From Nocardioides marinus (GTDB taxonomy: Bacteria; Pseudomonadota; Alphaproteobacteria; Rhodobacterales; Rhodobacteraceae), in the NCBI GenBank assembly GCA_019801415.1, contig JAHVJD010000001.1, positions 310,001-374,000 on the forward strand: a stretch of DNA of 64,000 nt, given 5' to 3'. Under the pieces are notes generated by a model. It was given only the letters and a program-made list of their open reading frames with translations, was not told the origin of the DNA and made no database searches. The translations under genes and the position numbers were made by a program. Shown piece after piece: positions 40,682 to 50,568 of this stretch (the stretch's first letter is position 1; each line of letters opens with the position of its first letter).

Positions 40682-41827
40682 ATGGCGCTGGACCAAGACC
40701 CGCAATTGAACTCGCTCGGCTTTGCCAAACCGCCCTCGGAAACCCGCGTGGTGGTCGCCATGTCAGGCGGCGTCGACAGCTCTGTTGTGGCCGCCCATCT
40801 TGCAGATCAGGGCTATGACGTGGTGGGGGTGACGCTTCAGCTTTATGACCACGGTGCGGCGCTGGCCAAGAAAGGTGCGTGCTGCGCCGGTATCGACATC
40901 CACGATGCCCGCCGCGTCGCCGAAGAGCGCGGCTTTCCCCATTACGTTCTGGATTACGAGAACATTTTTAAGGATGCGGTGATCGACGAGTTCGCCGACA
41001 GCTACCTGGCCGGCGCAACCCCGGTGCCCTGCATCCGCTGCAACGAGCGCGTGAAGTTCAAGGACCTGCTGGAAACGGCCCGCGATCTTGAGGCCGACTG
41101 CATGGCGACCGGCCACTACATCCAGCGCAAGATGGGCCCCAACGGACCCGAGCTGCATTCGGCCGAAGACGCCAACCGCGACCAGAGCTATTTCCTGTTT
41201 TCCACCACCCCGGAACAGCTCGAGTTCCTGCGATTCCCGTTGGGGCACCTGCCCTCCAAGGACGCCACCCGCGAAATGGCGGCGCAATACGGTCTGGCCG
41301 TGGCGGACAAGCCCGACAGCCAGGACATCTGCTTCGTGCCCAATGGCAATTACGCAAGCGTGATCGAAAAGCTGCGCCCCGGTGCCGCAGAGCCGGGCGA
41401 GATCGTACATGCGGATGGCCGGGTGCTGGGCACCCATGATGGCGTCATCCACTACACCATCGGTCAACGCCGCGGGTTGGGCATCGGCGGCCTGTCAGAG
41501 CCATTGTACGTCGTAAAGCTCGATGTCGACAAAAAGCACGTCGTGGTAGGCCCCAAGGAACTGCTGGCCACGCGCACGATTCCTGTGCGCGAAATCAACT
41601 GGTTGGGAGACGAGCCCTTCACCAGCCGCGAGGAATGGCATCTGAAGGTCAAGGTCCGCTCGACGCGCCCCCCGCGTGAGGCGATCATCCGCCCGCTCAC
41701 CGACACCACCGCCGAGGTGGAGCTGCTGACACCGGAAGAGGGCGTCTCCCCCGGCCAGGCTTGCGTCTTTTATGCAAGCGAAGGCAGCCGCATTTTTGGC
41801 GGCGGCTGGATCTGGCGCGGCTACTGA
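40682..41827 (+). CDS. mnmA: tRNA 2-thiouridylase MnmA
   Basis: Enzyme of 381 aa that makes 2-thiouridine at position 34 of Lys, Glu and Gln tRNAs. The P-loop is [20 protein letters not shown]. The catalytic cysteine pair is in [14 protein letters not shown] and [14 protein letters not shown]. The C-terminal beta domain is complete and ends [10 protein letters not shown]. It is a single gene with a good promoter, divergent from sciP. Confidence 0.96.
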   Translation: MALDQDPQLNSLGFAKPPSETRVVVAMSGGVDSSVVAAHLADQGYDVVGVTLQLYDHGAALAKKGACCAGIDIHDARRVAEERGFPHYVLDYENIFKDAVIDEFADSYLAGATPVPCIRCNERVKFKDLLETARDLEADCMATGHYIQRKMGPNGPELHSAEDANRDQSYFLFSTTPEQLEFLRFPLGHLPSKDATREMAAQYGLAVADKPDSQDICFVPNGNYASVIEKLRPGAAEPGEIVHADGRVLGTHDGVIHYTIGQRRGLGIGGLSEPLYVVKLDVDKKHVVVGPKELLATRTIPVREINWLGDEPFTSREEWHLKVKVRSTRPPREAIIRPLTDTTAEVELLTPEEGVSPGQACVFYASEGSRIFGGGWIWRGY

Positions 41828-41914
41828 AGAAACGGCCCGCACGCCGTTCCTGCGGGCCTGATAACTTTCGCCATCTGATCGCCAGCGCCCTTCACCGCGG
41901 CGCTGGCGGTCACG

Positions 41915-42502
41915 TTACTGCAGATCGGTGCCGCTGTTCAGCAGGACATAGATTCCCGCGGCGATCATGGCGAATGGGCCGATACGGTCGATCCTGGCGG
42001 CCCAGGCTCCAATCGGGCCCGCTACCTTGGCTGTCATCGCAGCTGCGCCTGCCAAGCCTGCGACAGCGCCAGCCGCGCCGCCAAACGCCCAGGGCCGGTA
42101 GCCCGGATGACTGTCCGCAAGCAGCGGCGCCATGACCGCCAGGCTGTCAAACGACAACGCCAGAAACAGCGCCGCAATGCCAAGCACACCGGCACGCGAA
42201 GACAGCTGAACATCAGCAGCGCCGGGCTGGCGCGTCAGCATCCGAACAAGCCCGCGCAGACCGATCGCCAGTGGGATGAGCCCAAGGTAGCCCGCCAGCC
42301 CACCGGGCATCGAGTGGTCCGCCCCCAGTGCAAATCCCAAGGCCACCGACAACATAAGGGCTTGCGACAGGAGATATCCCGCGATCGCCCGCCTCTTTCC
42401 AACCGTCAGCAGCAGCGCCAGAAGCACCGCGAAGTTATCGAGACTGGTCGCAATCTGTGCCGCAGCCGCGGTAAGAGCAAAGGCAAGCTCGTCCAGCAGC
42501 AT
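41915..42502 (-). CDS. CadD-like multi-pass membrane protein
   Basis: A 195-aa protein with five or six hydrophobic helices. The N-terminal motif ATSLDNFAVLLALLLTVGKRR and the later FLALSFDSLAVMAPLLADSH repeat each other, showing the two-repeat build of the CadD/MntP/LysE-like exporter group. The repeated SxDN/SxDS pattern may bind a cation. Cadmium resistance is only suggested by distant similarity. It starts one base after the lpxB stop and so may be the last gene of the envelope cluster. Confidence 0.72.
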   Translation of the reverse strand: MLLDELAFALTAAAAQIATSLDNFAVLLALLLTVGKRRAIAGYLLSQALMLSVALGFALGADHSMPGGLAGYLGLIPLAIGLRGLVRMLTRQPGAADVQLSSRAGVLGIAALFLALSFDSLAVMAPLLADSHPGYRPWAFGGAAGAVAGLAGAAAMTAKVAGPIGAWAARIDRIGPFAMIAAGIYVLLNSGTDLQ

Positions 42503-43663
42503 TCAGCCAAGCCGCTCCAGCACGGCACGCGCCGCCCGCAGGCCGGGTGCCTCCCCGCCTGCCCCCAGGCGTTGCATCGTCAGCGCCATCGCGTCTTGCT
42601 GCGCGTCAGGCTGTGTCAGCACTGCATCCAGTTGCGCGGCGATGTTTTCCGCCGTGCAATCGGGACCAAGACATTCCGGCACCACCCGGCTGTCGCTGAC
42701 CAGGTTCACCAGCGTCACCGTATCGATCAGCGCCATGCGCTTCATGATCTGCCAGGTCAACCACTGGAACCGATAAGCGATCACCATCGGAGTGGCGGCG
42801 GCGGCGAGTTCCAGCGACACGGTGCCAGAGGCCGCCAGCGCCAGATCCGCCCCGGCGAAAGCCGCGCGTTTATGGGCCTTGGCCCGCTCTGGCAGAAACC
42901 GGCCCGGGTCGATCATCACCGTGTTCGTCGGCCAGTCCACCAAGGCTTTCTGCACCATCGCGGCGACCGGCGCAGCGGCTGGCACAACTACGCGGTACTC
43001 GGGATGCTGAGCCACAAAACGTTTGAGGGCCTCACCAAAGACCGGCGCCAGGCGCCCGACCTCGGACCGGCGCGAGCCGGGCAGCGCCAGCACGAAAGGC
43101 GCATCTGCGAGCCCGAATTCCGCCCGCAGCGCGGCGATCTCATCGGCTGTTGCCTGCGGCTCGGCGACCACCGGGTGCCCGACGAAATCACAGTCCATGC
43201 CGGCGGCTTCCATATAGGGCGGCTCAAACGGCAGGAGCGCCAGCACGTGGTCGATCACTTCAGCCATTTTTCCGGCCCGCTTGGGCCGCCAGGCCCAGAC
43301 CGAAGGTGCCACATAATGCACGGTACGGATGTTGCTGCGCGCCTTGACCAGCCGCGCCACGCGCAAGGAGAAATCCGGACTGTCGATGGTGATCAGCACA
43401 TCCGGCTTGGTCTCCAGCACCGCATCGGCGGTTTCCCGGATCCGGCGCTTCAGGTGCCGGTACTTCGGCAGCACCTCTGCCAGCCCCATCACCGACAGCT
43501 CATCCATCGGGAAACGCGACACCAGCCCCTGTTCCGCCATCAGCGCGCCGCCGATGCCGTCGAACTGCACCCCCGGCGCCAGCTGCCTGAGCCCCGCCAT
43601 CAGTGCTGCGCCCAGCCGGTCGCCCGAAGGCTCCCCCGCCAGGATGAACACCCGCAGGCTCAT
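42503..43663 (-). CDS. lpxB: Lipid-A-disaccharide synthase
   Basis: Glycosyltransferase (GT19) of 386 aa that joins UDP-2,3-diacylglucosamine and lipid X. The N-terminal AGEPSGDRLGAALM motif and the later PFVLALPGSRRSEVGRL and ASGTVSLELAAAATPMVIAY are diagnostic. ATG 43663 overlaps the lpxI stop (ATGA), and is preferred to the frame start at 43678. It follows lpxI, which makes one of its substrates. Confidence 0.95.
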   Translation of the reverse strand: MSLRVFILAGEPSGDRLGAALMAGLRQLAPGVQFDGIGGALMAEQGLVSRFPMDELSVMGLAEVLPKYRHLKRRIRETADAVLETKPDVLITIDSPDFSLRVARLVKARSNIRTVHYVAPSVWAWRPKRAGKMAEVIDHVLALLPFEPPYMEAAGMDCDFVGHPVVAEPQATADEIAALRAEFGLADAPFVLALPGSRRSEVGRLAPVFGEALKRFVAQHPEYRVVVPAAAPVAAMVQKALVDWPTNTVMIDPGRFLPERAKAHKRAAFAGADLALAASGTVSLELAAAATPMVIAYRFQWLTWQIMKRMALIDTVTLVNLVSDSRVVPECLGPDCTAENIAAQLDAVLTQPDAQQDAMALTMQRLGAGGEAPGLRAARAVLERLG

Positions 43664-44448
43664 GCTGCGCGCAGCCACAAGAACAGGCCGAGCCGGTCGC
43701 AGGCGTCGATCACCGCCTGCTGGTCCAGCACGATGACGCCGCCCGCTTCCAGTACAATGCCGGAGAGGCCAGCACGCGCCGCGGCCTCGACCGTTTCGAC
43801 GCCGATGGTTGGCAGGTCGGCCCGCCGGTCCTGTGCGGGCTTCGGCGCCTTGAACAGCAATCCGCCCTGCCCGTCTGGGCGCTGCGCCAGTGCCGCCAGC
43901 ATCCAGTCGGTGCCAAAGACATTCTCGACCGCGATCGCCTGACGCTTGCGAACCGCACAGGACTGGCCGATGTCCGCCGCGCTCATCGCCGCGACGATTT
44001 CGGCACCGCGCTCGGCGTCCGCCTTGTCCAGCTCCCCGGGTTGCACCTGGGTCGGCACCCCCTCTGCCATCAACAGATCCGGAGCCACGTCATGCGCCGC
44101 GCGAACGGTGAAACCCGCCTGTTCGAAAATTCCGATGACGGCGCGCAAGGCTCCATCGTCGCCCGAGGCCAGCGCACCTTGCAAAACCGGCACCAGCGGC
44201 AAGGTCGCCGCATCAATCGCCGCAGGGTCGATGGCGGGGCGTTTCACTGCGCCCGCCAGACAGATCTCCGTGACCTGCGCCGCCTTCAGCCGTTCGATGA
44301 ACGAGCCCAACTGTTCCAGGCGAAAGGTGATTTCGGGGTCGACCTGGTCAGGCTCCGATCCCGCCATGGCGCAGATCAGCGGTCGCCCCGGCGCGCACGC
44401 CGCAACCTCGGCCGGCAATTGGCCGGTTCCTGCAATCAGTGCCAGCAT
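43660..44448 (-). CDS. lpxI: UDP-2,3-diacylglucosamine diphosphatase LpxI
   Basis: Enzyme of 262 aa (formerly DUF1009) that cleaves UDP-2,3-diacylglucosamine to lipid X and UMP, the alphaproteobacterial replacement for LpxH. Recognisable parts are LALIAGTGQLPAEVAA at the N-terminus and the C-terminal domain AALAQRPDGQGGLLFKAPKP...DLPTIGVETVEAAARAG. It lies between lpxA and lpxB, four bases after lpxA. Confidence 0.94.
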   Translation of the reverse strand: MLALIAGTGQLPAEVAACAPGRPLICAMAGSEPDQVDPEITFRLEQLGSFIERLKAAQVTEICLAGAVKRPAIDPAAIDAATLPLVPVLQGALASGDDGALRAVIGIFEQAGFTVRAAHDVAPDLLMAEGVPTQVQPGELDKADAERGAEIVAAMSAADIGQSCAVRKRQAIAVENVFGTDWMLAALAQRPDGQGGLLFKAPKPAQDRRADLPTIGVETVEAAARAGLSGIVLEAGGVIVLDQQAVIDACDRLGLFLWLRAA

Positions 44449-44452
44449 CGCA

Positions 44453-45238
44453 TCAGCCTCCGGGCGTCAGGAAGGAACGGTCGCTTTGACCGGTGATGAA
44501 GGCAACGATTTCCTGAACATAATCGCTGTCGGTCTCGTCGCCGAGCCGCCGCGCCCGTTCCTGAAAAGTGCCTTCGCCCTGTGCCAGCATCTGGAACGCG
44601 GCACGCAGCGCGGTGATGTCACTGCGGGTCACACCGCGACGTTTGAGGCCAACGAGGTTCAGCCCGTCCAGTTCGCCGCGCGGGGCCTGCACCAGCCCGT
44701 AGGGAATCACGTCGTTGGTCACCATCGTCACCGCGCCGATAATGGCGCCGCGACCGATGCGCACCCACTGGTGGATGCCCGACAGCCCGCCGATGATGAC
44801 ATCATCCTCCAGCACGCAATGGCCCGCAACGGCGGCGGAGTTGACCACGATCACCCGGTCCCCCACCTGCGCATCATGCGCGATGTGGCAGCCAGCCATG
44901 AACAATCCATCGTCGCCGATCCGGGTGATGCCGCCGCCGCCTTCGGTGCCGGCATTCACCGTCACATGCTCGCGGATGCGGTTGCGCTTGCCGATCACGG
45001 TTCGGCACTTCTCGCCCTTGAACTTCAGGTCCTGCGGGATCTCCCCCAGCACGGCGAAGGGGAACACGACCGTATCGTCACCGATCTCGGTATCGCCGGT
45101 GACGATGACATGGGACTTCAGCACCACCCGGTCCCCCAGAACCACGTCAGGGCCAACCACGCAGAACGGGCCGATTTCGCAGCCCTCTCCGATCTTGGCT
45201 CCGTCTTCAATTATGGCGCTCGGGTGGATGCTGCTCAT
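44453..45238 (-). CDS. lpxA: UDP-N-acetylglucosamine acyltransferase
   Basis: First lipid A enzyme, 261 aa. Left-handed beta-helix hexapeptides begin at IHPSAIIEDGAKIGEGCEIG and run to about residue 185. The catalytic His is in CHIAHDAQVGD. A C-terminal helical domain follows (LKRRGVTRSDITALRAAF). ATG 45238 is the start; the longer frame is antisense noise over fabZ. One base separates it from fabZ. Confidence 0.96.
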   Translation of the reverse strand: MSSIHPSAIIEDGAKIGEGCEIGPFCVVGPDVVLGDRVVLKSHVIVTGDTEIGDDTVVFPFAVLGEIPQDLKFKGEKCRTVIGKRNRIREHVTVNAGTEGGGGITRIGDDGLFMAGCHIAHDAQVGDRVIVVNSAAVAGHCVLEDDVIIGGLSGIHQWVRIGRGAIIGAVTMVTNDVIPYGLVQAPRGELDGLNLVGLKRRGVTRSDITALRAAFQMLAQGEGTFQERARRLGDETDSDYVQEIVAFITGQSDRSFLTPGG

Positions 45239-45239
45239 C

Positions 45240-45710
45240 TCAGGCCTCTTCGCTTTGGCGGTCGACCATTGCGGTGAATTCGGCCTCTGCGGCGGTTTCG
45301 CCGTCAACAGTGGCACGACCGGAAAACTTGAAAATCTTGCCGCCGGGTTTGCCGCGGACGGTTTCCACCTGCATTTCCAGCACATCGCCCGGCACCACCT
45401 TGCGGCGGAATTTGCACTTGTCGATGTTCATGAAGTAGATCAGCAATTCGGTGTCGACCATGTCCATGCCAACGCCCAGCATCACGCCGGCGGTCTGCGC
45501 CATCGCCTCGACGATGGTCACGCCCGGCATGATCGGCGTGCCGGGAAAATGGCCCTGGAAGTGCGGCTCGTTCATCGTGACGTTCTTGATGCCGCGCGCC
45601 GACTTGTAGCCGTCGATATCGACCACCTTGTCGACCAGCAGAAACGGATAGCGGTGCGGCAGGATCCGCTGGATCAGTTGAATGTCAGCGCTTTGCAGCT
45701 CGGTGGTCAT
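45240..45710 (-). CDS. fabZ: (3R)-hydroxyacyl-ACP dehydratase FabZ
   Basis: Hotdog dehydratase of 156 aa for fatty acid elongation, also balancing the hydroxyacyl supply for lipid A. The active-site segment [20 protein letters not shown] contains the catalytic His, and the following EAMAQTAG the catalytic Glu. [13 protein letters not shown] near the N-terminus is typical. It sits between ompH and lpxA; in many bacteria lpxD would be between them. Confidence 0.96.
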   Translation of the reverse strand: MTTELQSADIQLIQRILPHRYPFLLVDKVVDIDGYKSARGIKNVTMNEPHFQGHFPGTPIMPGVTIVEAMAQTAGVMLGVGMDMVDTELLIYFMNIDKCKFRRKVVPGDVLEMQVETVRGKPGGKIFKFSGRATVDGETAAEAEFTAMVDRQSEEA

Positions 45711-45785
45711 GCGTGATTTCCCATGTTCGTCAAATATAGTTCGCCGTGCCTAGCAAGACAGCGGCGCTTGGGCAAGTTTGCGCGC

Positions 45786-46418
45786 TCAGGGCGCATCCTC
45801 ATCGGTGTCGACGCCATCGCCCAGAACCTCGTCGATCCGCGATATGGCGAGCCCGGTGATATCCGCAGCTTCGGCGCTGAGAAAAACAGACGAGTGATCC
45901 AGAATCGCACCTGCCCCGGTTTCCGCCAGGATCTGCTGCAGCACCGGCAGCGACGCATTCAGGAACTCGCGCCGGGCCTCCTCGCCCATCTGGTTGATCT
46001 CGCGCAATTTCTGGTCCTGACGGCGGCGGGTTTCCTGAACCTTCTGATCGAACGCATCCGCCAAGGCGCGAAAGGCGTCAGGTTCCATCTCGGCACGCCG
46101 CTTGGTCAGCTCCAGTTCCTCGGCCCGCAGCTCCGCCTCGATCCGGCGGTTTTCCGCAGTCAACACCGCGCCTTCGGCCTCGATCTCACGCTCAACCCGG
46201 CGCCCAAAGGCGCTTTGCGAAAACAACCGATCCGGCTGAATTGTCAGGATTCCGCTTTGTGGCAAACCCAATTGGTAGTTGCTTGCCGTCGCCAGCGCCA
46301 ATGGCGGCCCCGGCCTTGGACCTTCATCAGATGCCTCCTGCGCATGGGCCAGCCCGGCTGACAGGAGCGCAACTGCCCCCGTCAGCCGGATTTTGCCCAG
46401 GAACGCCCGCACTGGCAC
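45786..46418 (-). CDS. OmpH/Skp-family periplasmic chaperone
   Basis: A periplasmic chaperone of 210 aa for unfolded outer-membrane proteins. It has a signal peptide (FLGKIRLTGAVALLSAGLAHA), a short conserved beta part (SGILTIQPDRLFSQSAFGRRV) and a long charged coiled-coil (IEAEGAVLTAENRRIEAELR to RRRQDQKLREINQMGEEA). The start is a GTG; 46418, four bases after the bamA stop, is preferred to the GTG at 46412. It lies directly downstream of bamA, as in many proteobacteria. Confidence 0.87.
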   Translation of the reverse strand: MPVRAFLGKIRLTGAVALLSAGLAHAQEASDEGPRPGPPLALATASNYQLGLPQSGILTIQPDRLFSQSAFGRRVEREIEAEGAVLTAENRRIEAELRAEELELTKRRAEMEPDAFRALADAFDQKVQETRRRQDQKLREINQMGEEARREFLNASLPVLQQILAETGAGAILDHSSVFLSAEAADITGLAISRIDEVLGDGVDTDEDAP

Positions 46419-46422
46419 CCGA

Positions 46423-48819
46423 TCAGAACCGCGCCTGCAAGGTGAGGTCAAAGTTCTGCTCCTCGTCAAAGTCCTCTTTTTCCAGAGCCTTGGAGAAGTT
46501 GAACCGCAGCGGACCAATGCCGGTGGTCCACAGTAGCGACACCCCGATCACGTGCCGGAAGGATTGCTGGTTCCCGACGACATTGCCAGCCGAGGTATTG
46601 GCGTTTTCCAGCCCCCACAGGCTTCCGACGTCATAGAACAGGCCCCCGCGCATGCCGATTTCTTCGGGCAATCCGAGCGGGAATTCCGCGTCGAAGCGCG
46701 CCACCGCATAATAGTTGCCGCCCAGGAAGTCATTGTAACCAGCCGACTGGTCCCGCGGGCCAATACCACCGGGTTCGAAGCCGCGCATGATCGACGGTGT
46801 GAGAATGAAGCGGTCCACCGAACGGCTGAAACCGTCGCTCTTCCAATGCAGCGATCCGGCTTCCAGAGTTGCGCGCAGGGTAACTTCTTCGTTGAAAACA
46901 CGTTTCTGCGCCACCATTTTCGTCGTGGTCTTGAGGAACTTGGAATCGCCGCCAAGCCCGGCATAGTCCGCGCCGATCTCAACCAGGAAGCCAGCATTCG
47001 GGTCCAGCCCGGTCAGACGGCTATCGTAGCGATAGGTCAGCCCGATGGCGCTGGACGTGCGCGCGCCCTGTGCAATTTCGCTGCGGACGATTGGTCCGGC
47101 CAAAAAGTCGCCAGTGCGCGTGCCAGCAACGATTTCCCGATCATCTTCGGTATAGCGCATTTCATCTTCGGCCCAGGTGTAGCGCACCTGCAGCGTCGTA
47201 TCCTCGCCCGTGGCAAAGGTCAGCGCCGGGCGGAAGAATATCCGCTTGGTCTCATACTCTGAGTAGCTCGAGTCGGTCTCGTTCAACCCAAGATCCAGAT
47301 CGAAGCGCAGATCCCGCCCCAGAAGATAGGGTTCCGAGAAGCCGAGAACATAGGAATCCGCTTCTGTCGCGGTGGCGAGCTGAAACGACAACCGCTGTCC
47401 GCGCCCGAGGAAGTTGCGCTCGCTCAGCCCCACATTGATGCCGAACCCGTCATTGACCGAGTAGGAGCCGCCGAGGTTCAGGGAGCCGGTTGGCTGCTCT
47501 TCGACGTCTACATCGACGATCATCTGGTCCGGCGCGCTGCCCTGCCGGGTTTCCACGTCGGCATTGGCAAAATACCCCAGCGCGCGGATGCGTTCGGCGC
47601 TGTTGCGAATGGCGCGCGGGTTGAAGGGATCGCCTTCTACGGTCCGGAACTGCTGGCGGATGACCCGATCCAGTGTCGTGGTATTGCCTTCGATGTCGAT
47701 CCGTTCAACGAAAACCCGCGGACCGCGTTTCAGGACGAATTCCACATCCAGCGTCAGATCACGGTCATTGCGCGTGATCCGCGGCTCCACCCGCAGAAAG
47801 TCTATTTCCTGTTTAACACCCAGCCCTTCGAGACGGTCGATGGAGTTCTCGACCAGCGTCGGAGAATAGACCACGCCCGGCTTGATCTTCAGCACAGAGC
47901 GGAACAGATCCGCATCCGCTTCGGGCAATTCACTGCTGACGGAGATGTTGCCGAAACGGAACTGCTGACCCTCGGTGACGTCAACCACGAGGAAGACGGC
48001 ATCACGCTCTTGCGTCACCTCGGCGTTGGCACTGTTGATCCGGAAATCAACATAGCCGCGCGACAGGTAGAAATCGCGCAGAACCTGCTTGTCGAACTCC
48101 AGGCGGTCTTCGATCAAGGTATCGGAGCGGATGAAAGTGCGCAGCAGGCCTGCCTGCTTGGTTTCCAGCACACGCCGCAGACGGCGGTCGGAATAGACCC
48201 GGTTGCCGGTGAAGGACACGCGCTCGACTTCGATGGTGTCGCCTTCGGAGATTTCGAACACCAGGTCGACGCGGTTGTTGCTGCGGCGAATGATGCGCGG
48301 TGTCACCCGCGACGCGAGGCGCCCCTGCGCGCTGTAGAGTTCGGCAATGGAAGCGGCATCGCGTTCCGCCACCGACGGGTTGAATACCCGCCGCGGCGCC
48401 GACTCGACCACCTGCGACAGGGCGTCGTCCTTGATGCGATCGTTGCCCTCGAAGCTGATCTGGCTGATGGTGGGGAACTCGGTCACTTTCACCACCAGCG
48501 TATTGCCGCGGGGAACCAGCTCGACCGTCTCAAATACACCACTGTCAAGGATGCGTTGATAGGCGTCGTTCAACTCGCCTGCGCTGACGGTCTGACCACG
48601 TTCAAGCCCGGTATAGGCCACGATGGTGGAGGTCTGAATGCGCTGGTTGCCCTCGACCTGAACGGTATTGAAACGATAGCTCTGCGCCTCGGCCATCTGT
48701 GGTGCAAAGGCATAACCCAAGGCAACGGCCAGAGAAATTGCAGAGACTTTACGATACAAGATGTTGACGCCAGTGTTGCGCGCCCCACAGGACTTGCCTG
48801 CGTTTTTCCCCCAAACCAT
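46423..48819 (-). CDS. bamA: Outer membrane protein assembly factor BamA
   Basis: The central Omp85 protein of the BAM complex, 798 aa. A signal sequence (VSAISLAVALGYAFAPQMAEA) leads to five POTRA domains (residues about 48-420, first starting YRFNTVQVEGNQRI). The 16-strand barrel follows from about 420. The surface loop 6 motif appears as MRGFEPGGIGPRD (VRGF/Y type). The last strand ends LTLQARF with terminal Phe. It follows rseP and a tiny gene. Confidence 0.95.
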   Translation of the reverse strand: MVWGKNAGKSCGARNTGVNILYRKVSAISLAVALGYAFAPQMAEAQSYRFNTVQVEGNQRIQTSTIVAYTGLERGQTVSAGELNDAYQRILDSGVFETVELVPRGNTLVVKVTEFPTISQISFEGNDRIKDDALSQVVESAPRRVFNPSVAERDAASIAELYSAQGRLASRVTPRIIRRSNNRVDLVFEISEGDTIEVERVSFTGNRVYSDRRLRRVLETKQAGLLRTFIRSDTLIEDRLEFDKQVLRDFYLSRGYVDFRINSANAEVTQERDAVFLVVDVTEGQQFRFGNISVSSELPEADADLFRSVLKIKPGVVYSPTLVENSIDRLEGLGVKQEIDFLRVEPRITRNDRDLTLDVEFVLKRGPRVFVERIDIEGNTTTLDRVIRQQFRTVEGDPFNPRAIRNSAERIRALGYFANADVETRQGSAPDQMIVDVDVEEQPTGSLNLGGSYSVNDGFGINVGLSERNFLGRGQRLSFQLATATEADSYVLGFSEPYLLGRDLRFDLDLGLNETDSSYSEYETKRIFFRPALTFATGEDTTLQVRYTWAEDEMRYTEDDREIVAGTRTGDFLAGPIVRSEIAQGARTSSAIGLTYRYDSRLTGLDPNAGFLVEIGADYAGLGGDSKFLKTTTKMVAQKRVFNEEVTLRATLEAGSLHWKSDGFSRSVDRFILTPSIMRGFEPGGIGPRDQSAGYNDFLGGNYYAVARFDAEFPLGLPEEIGMRGGLFYDVGSLWGLENANTSAGNVVGNQQSFRHVIGVSLLWTTGIGPLRFNFSKALEKEDFDEEQNFDLTLQARF

Positions 48820-48947
48820 TTTTCAGAACCCGATTATTATAGCAGCTTTGGCATGTGCGTAGCGGGTTTGAATGCGGTTGTCAAAACCAACCAAGACGCT
48901 TGGAGATTGCAACCTGAACCCAATCGCAGGGCTCGGGTTGCAGGGAA

Positions 48948-49073
48948 TCACAAGGTGGCCAGCCAGGTCCCGGCCGTCAATGCGCCAAAGATTGCAAACC
49001 CGGCCAGCGCCCGATCCCAGTTCAGCCGCACCAACAGCCCCAAGCCACGGCAGGATTGTGTCAATGTTTGCAT
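48948..49073 (-). CDS. Small membrane protein (41 aa) between rseP and bamA
   Basis: ATG 49073 to TGA 48948 encodes MQTLTQSCRGLGLLVRLNWD followed by one hydrophobic segment (RALAGFAIFGALTAGTWLATL). GGGGGTAAG lies just upstream as a ribosome site. The layout, a short positive N-terminus with NWD before a single membrane helix, suggests an inner-membrane microprotein. It lies in the same direction as its neighbours, in an otherwise empty gap of 394 bases, so it is probably part of the envelope operon. Function unknown. Confidence 0.6.
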   Translation of the reverse strand: MQTLTQSCRGLGLLVRLNWDRALAGFAIFGALTAGTWLATL

Positions 49074-49213
49074 GTCTTACCCCCGGTCTCACCCTCCCGT
49101 CCACGGTCGCAGCGCGCACCGCCAACGGGTTTCCAAAAAGTTAACCGCGGAATATGGCGTCAATTGGGCACCAACATGGCCGGGATTGGCCGTCGGCGCC
49201 CAATCGGGCACTG

Positions 49214-50563
49214 TCAGCAGAACAGGTCGTTGCCGACTGCAAAGAGCATCAGAGAAAGAACGATGGCGATGCCAAAAGTCATCAAGACCCGGACTGCGCC
49301 ATCGCTGGGCGGACGTCCTGTTACGGCTTCATAGGCGTAGAACACCAGATGACCGCCATCCAGCGCCGGCACCGGGAAGAGGTTCAGAAGCCCCACCGCC
49401 GTCGACAGCACCGCGATGAACCGGATGAAGCTTTCCGCACCCTGGCTCGCCATCGCACCAGAGGCCTCGGCAATGCCAATCGGGCCGGACAGGTTGCAGG
49501 TGCTGATCGCGCCGGTGATCATGTGCTTCAACCCTGACAGCGACGTCTCGACCACGGCCCAGACCTGGTAACTCCCCGCGGCAAGCGCTTCCCCGAAACC
49601 TGCCGCATCGGTTGCAGGCTCGAACGCCATGCCGCCGATAATGCCGATCCGCCAGCTCGTGGCAAAACTGCCATCAGGCTGCGGCTCATCCGTGCGACGG
49701 GGAGCCAGCGCCATTTCGACCACCTCCCCCTCGCGCCAGACATCCAAGACCAGCACGCGACCGTCCGCGGCCTCCACATGGTCCTTCAGCTCATCGAAAG
49801 ACACCAGCGGAGTACCGTCAACTGCGACGATCACGTCGCCCGGTCGCAACCCAGCGTCAGACGCCGCGCTGCGGGGGGCCACGCCGCGCACATGGGGGGG
49901 ATACAGGTACGGCCCGTCCACCGTCATCTCGGTGCCATCGCGCCGCACCAGGTACTCCAGCGGCTGCTGCTGCGGCACGTTATCGCGGAAAGCATCCCAG
50001 GCCGCACTGTCGTCGTAGCTCGGCACCGGAACCCCGCCTGCGGAGATCAACTCATCGCCCGGCTGCAGGCCCGTCGCCGACTGCGGCAGACTCGCCAGCT
50101 GGCCCACCGTCAACGGGTCACGCATCACGCCTTGCGACAAGGCCACCGCGGTAAAGATCACCGCCGACATCATGAAGTTGAAGACAGGCCCCGCCGCCAC
50201 GGTCGCCGTACGGGCCCACAAGGGAGCGCCATGCATGGTCCGTCGCAATGCGACCGGATCCGCAGCCGCGCTCTCCATTACCGCCGCGTCCTTGCCGGAG
50301 GCCGCGTCCGCATCACCGAGGAACTTCACGTAACCGCCAAAGGGCAGCGCCGCCACCTGCCAACGGGTGCCGCGCTTGTCTACCCGGCTCCACAGCACCG
50401 GCCCAAACCCCAGCGAGAACACTTCGGCATGGATGCCGGACCAGCGACCGACGATGTAATGGCCGTACTCATGCACCGCAACAATCACCGACAGCGCGAT
50501 GACAAAACTGGCGATGGTATACAGAAAACCGCCAAGCTGCGGCACGAAAGCGACAAGGTCCAA
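49214..50563 (-). CDS. rseP: Site-2 zinc metalloprotease RseP
   Basis: Intramembrane protease of 449 aa that cuts anti-sigma factors and leftover signal peptides. The zinc site is AVHEYGHYIVGR (HExxH) in the first membrane segment, with the third ligand in PVPALDGGHLVF near the C-terminus. Two PDZ domains lie between, around residues 125-205 and 210-290. It sits between dxr and bamA, as usual in proteobacteria. Confidence 0.95.
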   Translation of the reverse strand: MDLVAFVPQLGGFLYTIASFVIALSVIVAVHEYGHYIVGRWSGIHAEVFSLGFGPVLWSRVDKRGTRWQVAALPFGGYVKFLGDADAASGKDAAVMESAAADPVALRRTMHGAPLWARTATVAAGPVFNFMMSAVIFTAVALSQGVMRDPLTVGQLASLPQSATGLQPGDELISAGGVPVPSYDDSAAWDAFRDNVPQQQPLEYLVRRDGTEMTVDGPYLYPPHVRGVAPRSAASDAGLRPGDVIVAVDGTPLVSFDELKDHVEAADGRVLVLDVWREGEVVEMALAPRRTDEPQPDGSFATSWRIGIIGGMAFEPATDAAGFGEALAAGSYQVWAVVETSLSGLKHMITGAISTCNLSGPIGIAEASGAMASQGAESFIRFIAVLSTAVGLLNLFPVPALDGGHLVFYAYEAVTGRPPSDGAVRVLMTFGIAIVLSLMLFAVGNDLFC

Positions 50564-50568
50564 GGGAT

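Noticed and set aside
42107-43942. A 611-codon plus-strand frame over lpxB and lpxI
   Set aside because: Arg/Gln/His-rich shadow of two well-defined lipid A genes.
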